Shown here one piece after another: positions 1 through 5,463 of a DNA stretch of 9,162 nucleotides. Each line of letters begins with the position of its first letter. The stretch's first letter is position 1. Source of the DNA: Dehalococcoidia bacterium (GTDB taxonomy: Bacteria > Chloroflexota > Dehalococcoidia > UBA3495); contig JAPKDE010000098.1 in NCBI GenBank assembly GCA_028822675.1, forward strand, positions 1 through 9,162. Reading direction: 5' to 3'. The notes beneath the pieces were generated by a model. That model did no database searches. It was not told the DNA's origin and saw only the letters and a program-made list of their open reading frames with translations. The position numbers and the translations under genes were made by a program.

Positions 1-630
1 TCCGGTGCCGCAAGAGAAGCAAAATTTAGCATCCAGTTCCATTTTCAAACCGCAATTGGAACAGAACTTGGCTGCTTCTTCAAAGTCGTAGGTTTTTGAA
101 CCGCAGGCGAGGCAGAAATTCGCTCCTGGTTCCAACGCCGAGGAACAAACTGCACAGGTCCGGGATCCAGAATGAGAGCTGCGCCCTTCACTCGTTACAT
201 CGCCCGTGCCATCGCCCGTGCCATCACTGGTCCCAGCAAATAAAGTCTCGCCGGCAAAAGATGGGTCACTAGATGTCTGCACCGGTTCTGGACCGTATTT
301 GTTCGGGCCTTTCATGCCCGGGTTGATATGCCAATAAAGTAGCGGGTAAATGATCCCGACGATCGTAAAGGCGATCAGTAGCCACCATCCGGATCGGCCT
401 ACGTCGTGCAGGCGTCGGACGGCCACCGTAATTCCCGGAATAAACAGGAACAGCGAACTGGCGGTGTCCAAGATTTCGGTGCCTCCAAACAATGCCTTAT
501 CCATAATTGTCATGACCACAGAGAGCAGCAATGCAAAAAGAGTCCACCACCAGTATTCAGACCTACTGGACCTGGTCCTAACATCAAAATACCTGCGGAA
601 CCCTGAGGATATTGACTGAGTGAACGTCAT
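1..630 (-). CDS. DUF805 membrane protein with C-terminal double zinc-ribbon tail (partial, C-terminus off window)
   Basis: The reading frame is open from ATG at 630 down to base 1, giving 210 residues with no stop before the edge. Residues 11-115 show the DUF805 pattern: SRSEYWWW at 22-29, a hydrophobic stretch at about 30-43, the VRRLHDVGRSGWW signature at 71-83, further hydrophobic segments at about 57-70 and 82-99, and GPNKYGPEP at 108-116. A polar Gly/Ser/Thr/Asp linker follows at about 118-157. Then come four CxxC pairs (Cys159/162, 173/176, 190/193, 204/207), consistent with two zinc-ribbon units. DUF805 proteins are small inner-membrane proteins of unknown function; the ribbons probably sit in the cytoplasm. 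An in-frame TAG lies directly before the ATG, so the start cannot be further upstream. A GGAG lies 13 bases upstream, which is rather far. The linker contains a 12-bp tandem repeat. Confidence 0.88.
   Translation of the reverse strand, partial: MTFTQSISSGFRRYFDVRTRSSRSEYWWWTLFALLLSVVMTIMDKALFGGTEILDTASSLFLFIPGITVAVRRLHDVGRSGWWLLIAFTIVGIIYPLLYWHINPGMKGPNKYGPEPVQTSSDPSFAGETLFAGTSDGTGDGTGDVTSEGRSSHSGSRTCAVCSSALEPGANFCLACGSKTYDFEEAAKFCSNCGLKMELDAKFCFSCGTG
198..221. repeat. 12-bp in-frame tandem repeat in the DUF805 protein linker
   Basis: CATCGCCCGTGC occurs twice in a row (198-209 and 210-221), followed by a degenerate third copy starting CATCA at 222. On the minus strand it encodes repeated Asp-Gly-Thr-Gly between the membrane domain and the zinc ribbons, so copy-number change would alter linker length by four residues without shifting frame. 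Confidence 0.8.
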
Positions 631-683
631 CTACCGATGTTATCTCCAAAATGGCAATCCACAGCAATGATAGTGTTATCCCG

Positions 684-711
684 AAGATAGTTCCACTTCA
701 CGTTTGGTCAA
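684..711 (-). promoter_or_regulatory. possible sigma70-like promoter for the DUF805 gene
   Basis: On the minus strand, TTGACC (706-711) is followed after 16 bases by TATCTT (684-689), giving 5/6 and 4/6 matches to the -35 and -10 consensus. It would start transcription near 678, leaving a leader of about 48 bases before the ATG at 630. This is seen in sequence only and is weak evidence, because short matches occur by chance. Confidence 0.3.
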
Positions 712-819
712 TAATCCCAGTTTCGATCATTACAGAAAAAATACTCCTATGTAAAAGCGTGCCAGGTATCCGCGCTAGGCATCGATGGAATCACCCCGTA
801 GAGTAAACCGCGTCAGGCA

Positions 820-828
820 TGGTAAAAT
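820..828 (+). promoter_or_regulatory. possible extended -10 promoter for the 892 gene
   Basis: TGGTAAAAT matches the extended -10 form TGnTATAAT with one mismatch in the hexamer (823-828). No good -35 hexamer lies 16-18 bases upstream, which extended -10 promoters can tolerate. Transcription would begin around 835, placing the palindrome at 844-860 just downstream of the start site. An alternative -35, TTGACC at 840-845, has no good -10 partner. Confidence 0.25.
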
Positions 829-843
829 CGGGTCACTTTTTGA

Positions 844-860
844 CCTGTCTGACAGACAAG
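844..860 (+). promoter_or_regulatory. palindromic putative operator A upstream of the luciferase-like gene
   Basis: TGTCTG-A-CAGACA (846-858) is a perfect 13-bp odd palindrome centred on A852, and C844/G860 extend the dyad after one mismatch. It ends 31 bases before the ATG at 892. Aligned on its centre, it matches the dyad at 5398-5416 at 12 of 15 positions (half-site CCTGTYTG in both). Odd dyads of this size are typical of operators bound by dimeric regulators such as GntR or TetR family members. Which regulator binds it is unknown, and none is encoded in the window. Confidence 0.45.
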
Positions 861-891
861 ATTAAACAGCAGGCCCACCAGAGGAGATTTG

Positions 892-1734
892 ATGAAAGTC
901 GGCGTTAACGTGGCCGTGAACAGCAATACAGGCGACATTGGGGCCTTTGCCAAGAAGGCTGAGGACCTGGGATTTGAGTCCCTCTGGATGGCCGAGCATC
1001 CCATCATCCCGGTTGCGACCAATTCCAAGTACGGCGGCACACCCGATGGCAGCATCCCACCGGCAATGAGCGACATGGCCGACCCGTTCATCAGCCTGGC
1101 CATCGCCTCCGGCACCACCAGTAAGATCATACTGGGCACAAGCATCTGCCTGATTCCGGAACACAACCCCTTGGTCCAAGCTAAACAGATCGCCGCGCTG
1201 GACTTCCACTCGGGAGGCCGGTTCATATTTGGCATCGGCACCGGTTGGCTGCGTGAAGAGACCGAGATCATGGGCGGCGACTTCGACCACCGCTGGACTC
1301 AGGCCAAAGAGGCCATCGAGGTTATGAAAGAGTTGTGGACCAAGGATGAGGCCGAATACCACGGCCATTACTACGACTTCCCACCCGTACGAGTCTTTCC
1401 CAAACCGATTCAAAGCCCCCATCCGCCGGTTTTCTTGGGCGGAGCGGCCACCAACGTGTTCAAGCGGGTGATCAATTACGGTGACGGCTGGATGCCAGTG
1501 CGGGCCACGCCGGATAGCGTCAGAGCGGGCCGTGCGGCCCTAGACGAACTGGCCGACGCCGCCGGACGCGACCCAAACAGCATCCAGATTCTGATTTACG
1601 GTGCGTCTTCTCGGGACGAAATTAAACAAATGGAAGATGCCGGGGCCAACATGGCAACTGTCCGTCTGGCATCAACCGACCCAGATAAAGTCATGGACGG
1701 CCTGGAGAAACTGGGCGAGGAGATGCTCGGGTAA
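892..1734 (+). CDS. LLM-class (luciferase-like) F420/flavin-dependent oxidoreductase
   Basis: This is a 280-residue luciferase-fold (TIM barrel) oxidoreductase, probably cytoplasmic. Family marks include AEDLGFESLWMAEH at 23-36, DPF at 64-66, the KIILGTSICLIPEHNPLVQAKQIAALD region at 78-104, SGGRFIFGIGTGWLREE at 107-123 and YGDGWMPV at 196-203. This layout resembles the probable F420-dependent branch (Rv2161c-like), but FMN use cannot be excluded from sequence. The substrate is unknown. ATG at 892 is preferred because GAGGAG (881-886) sits five bases upstream; TTG at 889 would be only two bases away. The gene stops 28 bases before an amidohydrolase gene on the same strand, so the two are probably cotranscribed. 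A palindrome at 844-860 may control both. Confidence 0.9.
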   Translation: MKVGVNVAVNSNTGDIGAFAKKAEDLGFESLWMAEHPIIPVATNSKYGGTPDGSIPPAMSDMADPFISLAIASGTTSKIILGTSICLIPEHNPLVQAKQIAALDFHSGGRFIFGIGTGWLREETEIMGGDFDHRWTQAKEAIEVMKELWTKDEAEYHGHYYDFPPVRVFPKPIQSPHPPVFLGGAATNVFKRVINYGDGWMPVRATPDSVRAGRAALDELADAAGRDPNSIQILIYGASSRDEIKQMEDAGANMATVRLASTDPDKVMDGLEKLGEEMLG

Positions 1735-1738
1735 TACC

Positions 1739-1762
1739 AAGCGAATTACCCAGCGAATTACC
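1739..1762 (+). repeat. 12-bp tandem duplication directly before the amidohydrolase start
   Basis: AAGCGAATTACC (1739-1750) is followed directly by CAGCGAATTACC (1751-1762), with 11 of 12 bases identical. The next bases, ATGCGAAT, continue the phase and contain the ATG at 1763. The array fills nearly all of the 28-bp gap between the two genes and leaves no recognisable Shine-Dalgarno sequence, so translation of the second gene may depend on coupling to the first. Confidence 0.8.
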
Positions 1763-2563
1763 ATGCGAATAGACGTTCACACCCACATCTCGCCCGACCG
1801 CATTGCCGCGCCGGTCCTGGAAGGCATGACCGAGACCTTTGGCTATCCAGCCGTGGGTATCAACACAATCGACGGCATAAAATCGCACATGAAAGCATCC
1901 GGCGTGGACAAATCAGTGGTGCTAGGTGTGGTAGACCGTGTTTCGCACGTAAAGGTCGCCAACGATTGGCTCATATCCATCCAAGACGACATGCTGGTAC
2001 CCTTCGGCGCGATTCACCCGGACATGGATAACATGCCCGAGGAGGTGCGCCGACTCCGTGACGCTGGCATCAAGGGGGTGAAGCTGCACCCCATGATGAA
2101 CCAGTTCTTCCCCGACGACCCAAAGATGTTCCCACTGTACGAGGAACTGGGCGAGGACATGGTGCTGGAGATCCACTCAGGTCGGTTCAACCACACCAAG
2201 CCGGGTGAAACGGTCTATTCACCACCGGGCCGGGTGATGAACATGATCCGGCAATTCCCCAAGATGAAGGTGATTGCCCTCCACCTGGGCGGCTTCTACA
2301 TGCTGGACGAAGCCGAGCGAGAGCTGATCGGCAAGAGCAACGTGCTAATCGACACCACTTGGCCGCCGGCGTTGAAAGAGCTGGGCTCCGACACCCTGGC
2401 CAACATCGTCAACAAACACGGCGCGGACAAGGTCTGCTTCGGAACCGACTTCCCGCTGGCAGACATGGCCAAAGACGCCGAGTTCATCGAGAGCCTGCCC
2501 ATCCCGGATGCCGCCAAAGAGCGCATGCTAGGGGAGAATTTCCGGGAGTTGGTCGGGCTGTAA
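1763..2563 (+). CDS. Amidohydrolase-2 family (TIM-barrel metal-dependent) hydrolase or decarboxylase
   Basis: This is a 266-residue enzyme of the amidohydrolase-related family (PF04909 type). Visible landmarks are DVHTH at 4-8 (metal-binding His6 and His8), GVKLHP at 105-110, LEIHSG at 135-140 (His138), IALHLGG at 171-177 (His174) and CFGTDFP at 225-231 (Asp229). This is a complete set for one catalytic metal ion. Family members hydrolyse C-O or C-N bonds or decarboxylate aromatic acids; the actual substrate cannot be read from sequence. The frame is open further upstream to an ATG at 1601, but that part overlaps the preceding gene, and family homology begins at MRIDVHTH, so ATG 1763 is chosen. 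No clear ribosome binding site precedes it; the gap is a 12-bp duplication. It is probably the second gene of an operon with the luciferase-like oxidoreductase. Confidence 0.9.
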   Translation: MRIDVHTHISPDRIAAPVLEGMTETFGYPAVGINTIDGIKSHMKASGVDKSVVLGVVDRVSHVKVANDWLISIQDDMLVPFGAIHPDMDNMPEEVRRLRDAGIKGVKLHPMMNQFFPDDPKMFPLYEELGEDMVLEIHSGRFNHTKPGETVYSPPGRVMNMIRQFPKMKVIALHLGGFYMLDEAERELIGKSNVLIDTTWPPALKELGSDTLANIVNKHGADKVCFGTDFPLADMAKDAEFIESLPIPDAAKERMLGENFRELVGL

Positions 2564-2613
2564 CTCCACCACTCCCTAAATCCTGTCCTAAAATCTTGTA
2601 ATGAATTGATGCG

Positions 2614-2644
2614 CGTAGGGGCGGGTTTGAAACCCGCCCCTACG
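2614..2644. repeat. 15-bp perfect inverted repeat (REP-like element and/or terminator)
   Basis: CGTAGGGGCGGGTTT (2614-2628) and its exact reverse complement (2630-2644) are separated by a single G. The RNA would fold into a long GC-rich hairpin followed by TTTATTT on the plus strand, so it could end transcription of the 892-2563 operon. The T tract is short. The near-perfect symmetry, and my recollection of similar GTAGGGGCGGG palindromes recurring in intergenic regions of some bacteria, also fit a dispersed REP-like or miniature mobile repeat. A genome-wide copy count would decide. Confidence 0.75.
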
Positions 2645-2723
2645 TTTATTTGGACACGTATTTAGACATCGCCTTAGGGGATAATCACAAACCAAAATGA
2701 CACCAAGCAGCTAAGGAGCTAAT

Positions 2724-3743
2724 ATGCCCGCCAAACTAGACGCCTGGTTGGAACTGACTGTTGAGAAGTCCATCGACCCTGGCCTGCCCATCTGTGACCC
2801 ACACCACCACCTTTGGGACAAACCCGGCGATCGCTACATGATTGACGAGGTCACCTCAGATCTTGGGTCAGGCCACAACGTGGTGCAAACTTTATTCGTG
2901 GAGGTTGACTCCATGTACCGGGCGGCAGGCCCAACTGAAATGAAACCCGTTGGCGAAGTTGAGTGGGTCAATGGCCTTGGCGCACAGAGCGACAGCGGTG
3001 GCTACGGCCCAACACGGGTGGCAGCAGGGATAGTTGGCTATGCAGACCTGAACCTGGGCGCGGCTGTAAAGCCGGTGCTGGAAGCTATGGAGATTGCTGG
3101 CGGCGGCCGTTTCCGCAGCGTACGTCATACATGCAGTTGGGACGAGTTTGAACCCCTACGTTCCCACCGCTCCGGCTACCCAGGGATGATGGCCAGCGCC
3201 AATTTCAAAGAGGGGTTCGGCGTGCTAACGGGGATGGGCTACGGCTTTGACGCCCTGGTCTACCACCCGCAGGTCTTGGAGTTGGCTGAACTGGCAGACG
3301 CATTCCCCAACGCGGTCTTCATCCTGAACCACATTGGGCGTCCATTGGGGATTGGCCCTTACGCCGGTCACCGGGACGAGGTTTTTGAAGTCTGGAAGAA
3401 AGATATGACCACCCTGGCGGAGCGGCCAAACATTGTGGTCAAGGTTGGCGGGCTAGGCAACCGGGTCAGCGGGTTTGACTGGGATACCAGACCCTTCCCG
3501 CCGTCTTCAACGGAACTAGCGAAGACCACTGGACCCTATTATCTGCACACCATCGAGACCTTTGGGCCGGAACGGTGCATGTTTGAGAGCAACTTCCCCG
3601 TGGACAAGAATTCCTATTCCTACTCGGTCATCTGGAATTCCTTCAAGCGAATAACGCGTGACTTCTCCGACGCCGAGAAGGCGCTGCTGTTCCACGACAC
3701 CGCCGCCAAGGCCTACAAACTCACGTTGTTGGCCGAGCTTTAG
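2724..3743 (+). CDS. Amidohydrolase of the COG3618 (lactonase-like TIM-barrel) type
   Basis: This 339-residue protein belongs to the predicted metal-dependent TIM-barrel hydrolases that include L-fuconolactonase and related sugar or muconolactone lactonases. Landmarks are CDPHHHLWD at 24-32 (His27 and His29), FRSVRHTCSWD at 130-140, LNHIGRP at 201-207 (His203) and RCMFESNFPVDK at 284-295. Where many relatives have an Asp in GSDxP, this one has Asn290, with Asp294 four residues on; I believe this ESNFPVD form is a subfamily trait. The substrate is unknown; lactone ring opening is a family-based guess. AAGGAG at 2713-2718 lies five bases before the ATG. The gap upstream holds the palindrome at 2614-2644 and an isolated GATAAT at 2680-2685 without a well-spaced -35, so it is unclear whether this gene has its own promoter. 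Its stop is one base from the stop of the convergent GMC gene. Confidence 0.88.
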   Translation: MPAKLDAWLELTVEKSIDPGLPICDPHHHLWDKPGDRYMIDEVTSDLGSGHNVVQTLFVEVDSMYRAAGPTEMKPVGEVEWVNGLGAQSDSGGYGPTRVAAGIVGYADLNLGAAVKPVLEAMEIAGGGRFRSVRHTCSWDEFEPLRSHRSGYPGMMASANFKEGFGVLTGMGYGFDALVYHPQVLELAELADAFPNAVFILNHIGRPLGIGPYAGHRDEVFEVWKKDMTTLAERPNIVVKVGGLGNRVSGFDWDTRPFPPSSTELAKTTGPYYLHTIETFGPERCMFESNFPVDKNSYSYSVIWNSFKRITRDFSDAEKALLFHDTAAKAYKLTLLAEL

Positions 3744-3744
3744 G

Positions 3745-5295
3745 CTAGCCCCAGTTTCTAATAAAGTCTGCTATGCGCTCGCCAATCATCATAGTGGTGA
3801 CGTTGGTGTTGGCGCGGATGCAGTTGGGCATGACCGAGGCGTCGGCGATGCGCAGGTTTTCTATCCCGTGGACCCGACCGTGTTGGTCCACCACTGCCAT
3901 CCCATCTGAAGCAGGCCCCATCTTGCATGTGCCGGATATGTGCTGGCCGGTGGTGACGTCTCTGGCGCAGAACGCGTCTAGAGCGTCGTCTGAAGACAGT
4001 TCTTCTTCGGTGGGTTCAATCCGGTGATCGACTATGTCCCGGAACCCTTCGCCCTCGCCGATGCTGACACAGGTGCGCACCATCTCCCGCATTCTCAGTT
4101 TGTCGAACGGATCTTCCAGATAGTGGTACTCCAGAGACGGCTGCACGTTTGGGTCGGTGGAGGTCAGTTTCAGTTCCCCGGAGCCCATGGCCAGGTCCAG
4201 CACGCCCAGCATGCGGACGCCCAGGGGTTCCATGCGGTCGCCGCCCCGGTCGATGCGCTCTGTGGCGTAGGACTGCATCAGGATCATCAGGTCATTACGG
4301 TATTCCGAGCCGTCTGCCGTCCAACGCAGGCCCATCTGAACCCTGGGGGAAAAGCCGTCAAGGGGAAAGTCTGCCTTGGTCTTGAAGGTCACATAAATCA
4401 TGGGATGGTCACGCAGGTTTTGACCGACGCCGGGCAGGTCATGCACCACTGGCAGACCCATCTCCTGTAGGTGGGCGGCGGGGCCAACGCCCGACAGCAG
4501 CATGATCTGGGGCGAGCCAACGGCACCGGAACTGAGGATGATCTGGTCGGCTTCAGCCACAAAGACCTCACCGCCAGACTCGACTTCAACGCCAACCGCC
4601 TTCTTGCCTTCAAATATTATCCGGCGGGTGGTGCAGTTGGGCCTAATAGTCAGGTTGAGTCGGTGTCGGGCCGGGTTCAAGTAGCCCAGAGCGGTGCTGA
4701 ATCGGATTCCGTTTGGGTTATTGAACGGAATCGGCCCGATTCCCGACGCCTCTGGGTGGTTGTGATCGGGACTCTCTGGGAAGCCAGCGGCCCGGCAGGA
4801 GGTCTGGAACGCCGCTTGGTCGGGGTTTAGCTCGTCCTGTTTGAACCTGCGGGCGATTATCGGGCCGTCGCTACTATGAAAATCATCTTCCGGAAAGTCA
4901 GTATCCGTTTCTATCTTCCGGAGGTAGGAAAGACATTGGGTAAAACCCCACTCATCGTTGCCCATGGCCGCCCACGAGTCGTAGTCCTCGGGCACGCCGC
5001 GCAGGAACACCTGGCCGTTAATGGCACTGGAGCCGCCGGTTACCTTGCCACGAGGGACCATCATGGGCGGCGAGGTCTCAGTGGCCTTGCCCCAGTACTG
5101 CCAGTTGTGATCGCTGGTCATGATGTCTGTGGCGGTGGCGTAACCGAATTTCACCTCGTCGGGCAGTTGCTCAAACTCGGGGTAGTCCGGGCCAGCCTCC
5201 AACAGGAGCACGGAGCGGTCAGAGTCTTCGCTAAGCCGAGAAGCCATGATTGAGCCGGCCGAACCAGCCCCGACAACTATCACGTCGTACTTCAT
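3745..5295 (-). CDS. GMC-family FAD-dependent oxidoreductase (choline dehydrogenase-like)
   Basis: This is a 516-residue glucose-methanol-choline oxidoreductase, full length for the family. The N-terminus carries the FAD-binding GAGSAG at 9-14 with the acidic residue in LLEAG (Glu33). The GMC signature follows at VPRGKVTGGSSAINGQVFLRG (about 79-99), then the second signature SSGAVGSPQIMLLSGVGP in mid-protein. Near the C-terminus are GQHISGTCKMG (catalytic His452) and RANTNVTTMMIGERIADFI (the NTN at 496-498 supplies the second active-site residue). Family members oxidise alcohols using FAD; the substrate here is unknown. There is no signal peptide, so it is probably cytoplasmic. A GGGGAG lies seven bases upstream of the ATG. 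It is transcribed away from the 5464 gene from a shared 168-bp region and converges on the amidohydrolase with a one-base gap and no terminator. Confidence 0.93.
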   Translation of the reverse strand: MKYDVIVVGAGSAGSIMASRLSEDSDRSVLLLEAGPDYPEFEQLPDEVKFGYATATDIMTSDHNWQYWGKATETSPPMMVPRGKVTGGSSAINGQVFLRGVPEDYDSWAAMGNDEWGFTQCLSYLRKIETDTDFPEDDFHSSDGPIIARRFKQDELNPDQAAFQTSCRAAGFPESPDHNHPEASGIGPIPFNNPNGIRFSTALGYLNPARHRLNLTIRPNCTTRRIIFEGKKAVGVEVESGGEVFVAEADQIILSSGAVGSPQIMLLSGVGPAAHLQEMGLPVVHDLPGVGQNLRDHPMIYVTFKTKADFPLDGFSPRVQMGLRWTADGSEYRNDLMILMQSYATERIDRGGDRMEPLGVRMLGVLDLAMGSGELKLTSTDPNVQPSLEYHYLEDPFDKLRMREMVRTCVSIGEGEGFRDIVDHRIEPTEEELSSDDALDAFCARDVTTGQHISGTCKMGPASDGMAVVDQHGRVHGIENLRIADASVMPNCIRANTNVTTMMIGERIADFIRNWG

Positions 5296-5362
5296 AATCT
5301 ATCTCCCCGATTTACATCTGGCCATTATTCAGTGACGCCAGGCCGCTGCATCGCAGGCCCAG

Positions 5363-5391
5363 ATAATAATGGTGAGGCCACCCAGCGTCAA
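5363..5391 (-). promoter_or_regulatory. sigma70-like promoter for the GMC oxidoreductase gene
   Basis: On the minus strand, TTGACG (5386-5391) and TATTAT (5363-5368) are separated by exactly 17 bases, each matching consensus at 5 of 6 positions. Transcription would start near 5356, giving a leader of about 60 bases. The leader could form a stem using the inverted repeat CCATTATT (5322-5329) / AATAATGG (5365-5372), although that repeat's right arm overlaps the -10 and so lies partly outside the transcript. Confidence 0.55.
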
Positions 5392-5397
5392 CTGCCC

Positions 5398-5416
5398 GCC
5401 TGTTTGACAAGCAGGC
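5398..5416 (+). promoter_or_regulatory. palindromic putative operator B between divergent promoters
   Basis: GCCTGTTTG-A-CAAGCAGGC is an odd dyad centred on A5407 with eight of nine half-positions symmetric. It contains the -35 element of the rightward promoter (TTGACA, 5404-5409) and ends seven bases from the -35 of the leftward promoter (5386-5391). A bound regulator here would be expected to affect both the GMC gene and the luciferase-like gene. Its half-site matches that of the palindrome at 844-860. Confidence 0.5.
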
Positions 5417-5431
5417 ACGCATCATTAGAAT
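5404..5431 (+). promoter_or_regulatory. sigma70-like promoter for the 5464 luciferase-like gene
   Basis: TTGACA (5404-5409, perfect -35) and TAGAAT (5426-5431, 5 of 6 to the -10 consensus) are separated by 16 bases. Transcription would begin near 5438, leaving a leader of about 26 bases with the GAGGA ribosome binding site at 5452-5456. The -35 lies at the centre of the palindrome at 5398-5416. Confidence 0.6.
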
Positions 5432-5463
5432 GTCAGAAGCCGATTTAAAACGAGGACAAAAAC

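Noticed and set aside
350..619. Plus-strand frames of 66-89 codons at the left end
   Set aside because: They are antisense to the DUF805 gene, whose signature motifs are unambiguous on the minus strand.
862..1422. A 186-codon open frame on the minus strand
   Set aside because: It lies wholly antisense to the luciferase-like gene, which has clear family motifs. The antisense frame shows no recognisable domain and is expected from GC-biased third positions.
1601..1762. Longer N-terminus for the amidohydrolase, starting at ATG 1601
   Set aside because: The added 54 residues overlap the preceding gene in another frame and have no family similarity. The metal-binding DVHTH motif belongs at the extreme N-terminus.
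2650..2685. TTGGAC and GATAAT as a promoter for the 2724 gene
   Set aside because: The spacing is 24 bases, far from the usual 16-18, and no better -35 is present.
4024..4830. Two adjacent plus-strand open frames of 148 and 119 codons
   Set aside because: Both are antisense to the well-supported GMC oxidoreductase, lack family motifs and have no convincing ribosome binding sites.
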